Source: Eubacteriaceae bacterium (lineage in GTDB: Bacteria; Bacillota; Clostridia; Eubacteriales; UBA1433). Taken from it: 8,569 nt of DNA. The stretch is from the NCBI GenBank assembly GCA_012797825.1, contig JAAZOI010000336.1:1-8569 (forward strand), given 5' to 3'. The position numbers were made by a program, and so were the translations under genes. Under the pieces are notes generated by a model. That model did not search any database. It saw nothing but the letters and a program-made list of their open reading frames with translations, and was not told the DNA's origin. This document shows positions 6,283-8,569 of this stretch, piece after piece. The number at the start of each line of letters is the position of its first letter. Position 1 is the first letter of the stretch.

Positions 6283-6873
6283 ATGAAAGAATCAAATTCA
6301 ACCGATGGAAATTATCAGTTTCGCGATTATACTCCGTTTGTCAAAGCCGCTATACTTACAAATCTTTCAATGCGGCCGTTTATCTATCTAGGCAGCGGAG
6401 TTTCAAATTTAAATATTTTTGACGAGGTTATCGCATTCGCGGAAAAAATTTCGGCGCCTATCGGAGCGTCTTTTCAGAAATCTATTAAAAACAATGTAAA
6501 ACATTCTTTATATTTCGGCCATACAGGCATTAACGGCATGTTTGAAGCCAACAAAGCTCTGGCCGAATCTGATTTAATCATAGCTATAGGCTCTTCCTCA
6601 TGCGCAGATATACAATGCAGTTTTGAATTTATTAAAAACAAAAAAATCATTTGCATCACCGAACTTGAAAATAAAATACAAAATGATACAAAAATATCTC
6701 TAAATCTCAATGGCGATATTAAACAAATAATTACGCTGCTTACAAGCATCACTCTGGGACATTACAACTCAAATAATTTCTGGATACGCGACATAAAAAA
6801 CAGCGCGCGTGTTATAAGCTCTTCAAATAATGACGTGTTCGAGCTGCCTGAAACGGTCGCATTCGCTAAATAA
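6283..6873 (+). CDS. Free-standing TPP_enzyme_M (acetohydroxyacid synthase central domain) homologue
   Basis: A 196-residue protein with AGGAGGG 9 nt before its ATG. Residues 22-105 align without gaps to residues 194-277 of the downstream ilvB product, with 32 of 84 identical by hand count; shared blocks are RPxxYxGxG, EKISxPIGxS, YxGxTGxxG and KAxxExDLxIAxG. Similarity continues more weakly through NKKxI and a C-terminal linker. The pyrimidine and pyrophosphate domains that hold thiamine diphosphate are absent, so it cannot be a synthase alone. The RFSDR motif that follows IAVGA in ilvB is replaced by SSCAD, implying altered or lost FAD binding. No catalytic residue is recognisable. It has its own promoter, leader peptide, attenuator and terminator, and so is probably controlled by branched-chain amino acids. 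A pseudogene remnant of a duplicated ilvB is the main alternative; against it stand the clean domain boundaries and intact signals. Function unknown. Confidence 0.85.
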   Translation: MKESNSTDGNYQFRDYTPFVKAAILTNLSMRPFIYLGSGVSNLNIFDEVIAFAEKISAPIGASFQKSIKNNVKHSLYFGHTGINGMFEANKALAESDLIIAIGSSSCADIQCSFEFIKNKKIICITELENKIQNDTKISLNLNGDIKQIITLLTSITLGHYNSNNFWIRDIKNSARVISSSNNDVFELPETVAFAK

Positions 6874-6909
6874 TATTACATAGCATTTATCAATTTTTTT
6901 CATAAAACC

Positions 6910-6952
6910 TTCAAAATTAAAAGAGAGATACAATCTCTTTTTTAATTTTGAA
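6910..6952 (+). terminator. Terminator after the orphan M-domain gene
   Basis: A 20-bp stem with one wobble (6910-6929 with 6933-6952) and a 3-nt ACA loop. The inner AGAGAT/ATCTCT part is followed by a T run that forms the outer stem, so the shorter hairpin with its T tract can act as the terminator. It separates the orphan gene's transcript from the next unit. Confidence 0.8.
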
Positions 6953-6979
6953 ATAATTTGAATATTCAGAAAATATTGC

Positions 6980-7006
6980 TTGACTTATAATTGCATATAG
7001 TATAAT
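6980..7006 (+). promoter_or_regulatory. Sigma-A promoter of leader unit 2 (ilvB)
   Basis: TTGACT (6980-6985) and TATAAT (7001-7006) with a 15-nt spacer; TAATAT at 7003 would give 17 nt. The stretch TAGTATAATATAAAA aligns with TAGTATACTATAAAA of unit 1, showing that the promoters share ancestry. Confidence 0.75.
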
Positions 7007-7035
7007 ATAAAAAAAATTTAACTCGGAGAAAACAA

Positions 7036-7152
7036 ATGCCAAATTACATTGTAAGCATAATCGCAGTCATTATTAACATTATCGTCATTATTATAGTCGA
7101 TGATGTTATTTTGCTTACGCCGAAAGTTTTTTCCGATGTTGACAGCAGATGA
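7036..7152 (+). CDS. Branched-chain amino acid leader peptide 2 (ilvB leader)
   Basis: A 38-codon frame starting MPNYIVSIIAV, with core NIIVIIIVDDVILL. Twenty of 38 residues are branched-chain: Ile 11, Val 7, Leu 2, so it is more Ile-biased and Leu-poor than leader 1. CGGAG precedes the ATG by 7 nt. The conserved VFS codons 31-33 are GTTTTTTCC, again segment 2 of the attenuator. It lies between promoter and terminator directly ahead of ilvB, as expected for a ribosome-stalling leader. The product is probably only a translation sensor with no role as a peptide. Confidence 0.9.
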   Translation: MPNYIVSIIAVIINIIVIIIVDDVILLTPKVFSDVDSR

Positions 7153-7164
7153 AATGAGTTAAGG

Positions 7165-7201
7165 AAAGAGCCTTCGGCGAAAAACCGGAGGTTCTTTTTT
7201 T
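7165..7201 (+). terminator. Attenuator terminator of ilvB
   Basis: AAAGAGCCTTCGG (7165-7177) pairs over 13 bp, with two wobbles, with CCGGAGGTTCTTT (7185-7197), loop CGAAAAA, followed by T residues to 7201. It sits between the leader stop and the ilvB ribosome binding site. Confidence 0.9.
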
Positions 7202-7227
7202 ATATAAAATTAATTGGAGGGATTATA

Positions 7228-8569
7228 TTGAAACTTTCAGGAGCGCAGATATTAATAAATGTACTGCTGGAGCACAATGTAAACACGGTTTTCGGCTTTC
7301 CCGGCGGAACAGTGCTTACAATTTACGACGAGTTATACAAAGCGGCAGATAAAATCAAACATTACACAACATGCCATGAGCAAGGCGCGGTGCACGCCGC
7401 CGACGGCTACGCCCGCGCAAGCGGAAAAGCAGGTGTAGTTATCGCGACATCAGGCCCGGGGGCTACAAACCTTGTTACGGGCATTGCGTGCGCGTATTTG
7501 GACTCATCCCCTATCGTTGCCATTACGGGCAACGTCGCGTGTGAAAATATAGGTAAAGACAGTTTTCAGGAAGTCGATATCGTAGGCGTTACAATGCCTA
7601 TTACCAAGCACAGTTTTATTGTAAAAGATGTTAATATACTTGCAGATGTTTTAAGGGAAGCGTTTTATTTAGCTAAAAGCGGCCGTCCCGGACCCGTGCT
7701 TGTAGACATACCTAAAGATGTTCAGACAGCGTTATGCGAATACGAGAAATCATCCCCTGTACCTTATTTGCCAAACAAGTTTACTAACAGCGCTTTAATT
7801 TTGACAGCAGCCGAAATGATAAATAATTCATCCCGCCCGTATCTGTACATAGGAGGCGGAGCTGTTTTATCCGATGCTACAGAAGAAATAGTTACACTTT
7901 CCGAAAAAATCTCTTCGCCCATCGGTTCCTCTTTAATGGGTATAGGCTCTGTGGCATCTTCTCATCCCAATTATCTGGGAATGACGGGAATGCACGGCGT
8001 ATACGCTTCAAGCAAGGCAATGCAGGAAGCCGATTTAGTAATTGCAGTAGGCGCTAGATTTTCTGACAGAACCGTAGGCGACAGAGGCCGATTTTCCCAA
8101 AATAAAAAAGTTATACATATTGATATAGATAAAGCAGAAATAAGTAAAAACGTCTCGGCGCAGGTCGCTTTAGTGGGCTCTATTAAAGATATTTTAGCTG
8201 ATATTACAGCTCTTGTGCATAAACGTGAAAATCCGCAGTGGCAGAATGAAATAAATGAGTATAAGCAAAAATCTACCGAGCGAACGTTAATGCGCGATGA
8301 AAAATTAACGCCTGAATTTATTATTAAATCGTTGAATGAATTATCTGATGATAATTTATTAATTGCAACAGATGTAGGTCAGCATCAGATGTGGGCCGCG
8401 CAATATTGCGACATCAAAAAACCTCGCACTTTCATAACCTCGGGCGGTCTGGGCGCGATGGGTTTCGGCATGGGCGCGGCAATAGGCGCGAGCATTTCAA
8501 AAAATAAAGCCCGCACAGTGCTCTACACAAGCGACGGAAGCTTTCACATGAACTTAAGCGAACTTGCAA
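7228..8569 (+). CDS. ilvB: Acetohydroxyacid (acetolactate) synthase large subunit, 5' part (447 codons, cut by window end)
   Basis: The enzyme condenses pyruvate with pyruvate or 2-oxobutyrate, the first common step of Val/Leu/Ile synthesis. The TTG start is chosen because GGAGG (7216-7220) lies 7 nt upstream and homology begins at once (KLSGAQILINVLLEH). The pyrimidine domain (about 1-170) has the FGFPGG loop, catalytic glutamate E51 in CHEQGAVHAADGYAR, and TSGPGATN. The central domain (about 190-335) has GARFSDR (275-281), typical of FAD-binding anabolic synthases rather than catabolic AlsS. The pyrophosphate domain starts near 365, with DVGQHQMW (382-389) and GGLGAMGFG. The Mg/TPP motif reads SDGSFHMN, with S435 where GDG is usual and the metal ligand D436 kept. 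Roughly the last fifth is missing. It is preceded by its own leader-peptide attenuator. No regulatory subunit (ilvN) is visible within the window. Confidence 0.95.
   Translation, partial: MKLSGAQILINVLLEHNVNTVFGFPGGTVLTIYDELYKAADKIKHYTTCHEQGAVHAADGYARASGKAGVVIATSGPGATNLVTGIACAYLDSSPIVAITGNVACENIGKDSFQEVDIVGVTMPITKHSFIVKDVNILADVLREAFYLAKSGRPGPVLVDIPKDVQTALCEYEKSSPVPYLPNKFTNSALILTAAEMINNSSRPYLYIGGGAVLSDATEEIVTLSEKISSPIGSSLMGIGSVASSHPNYLGMTGMHGVYASSKAMQEADLVIAVGARFSDRTVGDRGRFSQNKKVIHIDIDKAEISKNVSAQVALVGSIKDILADITALVHKRENPQWQNEINEYKQKSTERTLMRDEKLTPEFIIKSLNELSDDNLLIATDVGQHQMWAAQYCDIKKPRTFITSGGLGAMGFGMGAAIGASISKNKARTVLYTSDGSFHMNLSELA

Larger units (their letters stand above)
7024..7201 (+). promoter_or_regulatory. 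Transcription attenuator 2 (ilvB)
   Basis: Segment 1 CGGAGAAAAC (7024-7033) can form 10 pairs with GTTTTTTCCG (7126-7135). The antiterminator pairs 7119-7134 with 7163-7178: 15 of 16 positions pair, with two wobbles and one A7125/C7172 mismatch at the same place as the mismatch in attenuator 1. This helix consumes the whole 5' arm of the terminator at 7165-7177. A ribosome stalled in the Ile/Val stretch (codons 11-21) would leave segment 2 free and favour ilvB expression; one reaching the stop at 7150 would mask it. Mechanism inferred by analogy with enteric ilv/trp attenuators. Confidence 0.85.

Noticed and set aside
6474..6752. Minus-strand 92-codon frame inside the orphan M-domain gene, and similar antisense frames inside the flavodiiron gene (3921-4151, 4361-4543, 4603-4809, 4796-4984)
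   Set aside because: They overlap well-supported coding sequences on the other strand and lack ribosome binding sites and domain similarity.
6283..6873. Calling the M-domain gene a pseudogene
   Set aside because: There is no frameshift or internal stop, the ribosome binding site is strong, both ends fall at domain boundaries, and its promoter, attenuator and terminator are intact. The possibility is kept as an alternative only.
6057..7227. T-box riboswitch upstream of ilvB or the orphan gene
   Set aside because: No T-box consensus (GGTGG-type antiterminator bulge) or Stem I is seen, and the leaders of about 150-200 nt are filled by the peptide frame and terminator.

Overview
The window looks like chromosomal DNA of a low-GC, anaerobic Gram-positive bacterium, most likely a member of the Clostridia. 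The reasons are strong GGAGG-type ribosome binding sites, sigma-A-type promoters, intrinsic hairpin terminators, a flavodiiron protein with rubredoxins, and a large secreted protein built from InlB-type repeats. The genus cannot be named from the sequence alone.

Layout. (1) Positions 1-3578, minus strand: the first 1192 codons of a giant secreted surface protein. Its order is signal peptide, GLUG-like repeats, Ig-like (Big_2) domain, six InlB/Flg_new repeats, a Cys/Asn-rich leucine-rich repeat block and the start of a seventh InlB repeat; it runs off the left edge. (2) 3579-3838: a divergent intergenic region with a promoter for each flanking gene and a perfect 12-bp palindrome. (3) 3839-5026, plus strand: a flavodiiron protein (O2/NO reductase) with all metal ligands. 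(4) 5253-5935, minus strand: a TM1266-like small regulator-type protein followed by two rubredoxin genes, convergent with the flavodiiron gene and separated from it by two terminators. Rubredoxin is the usual electron donor to flavodiiron proteins, so (3) and (4) probably form one oxygen-defence module. (5) 6028-8569, plus strand: two consecutive units, each made of a sigma-A promoter, a 38-codon Ile/Val/Leu-rich leader peptide, an intrinsic terminator and a structural gene. The second structural gene is ilvB (acetohydroxyacid synthase large subunit, truncated by the right edge). The first encodes a free-standing 196-residue protein corresponding only to the central (TPP_enzyme_M) domain of ilvB.

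The most interesting part is (5). Both leaders have the hallmarks of ribosome-mediated transcription attenuation for branched-chain amino acids. A conserved GTTTTTTCC element inside the leader reading frame can pair either with the leader's own Shine-Dalgarno region (segment 1) or with the 5' arm of the terminator (segment 3). Differences between the two copies are compensated in both the antiterminator and the terminator. No T-box, the common solution for ilv genes in Firmicutes, was seen. The orphan M-domain protein has lost the thiamine-diphosphate domains and the RFSDR motif of its neighbour but keeps its own promoter, attenuator, ribosome binding site and terminator. This suggests a co-regulated pseudoenzyme or accessory protein of acetohydroxyacid synthase rather than simple debris.
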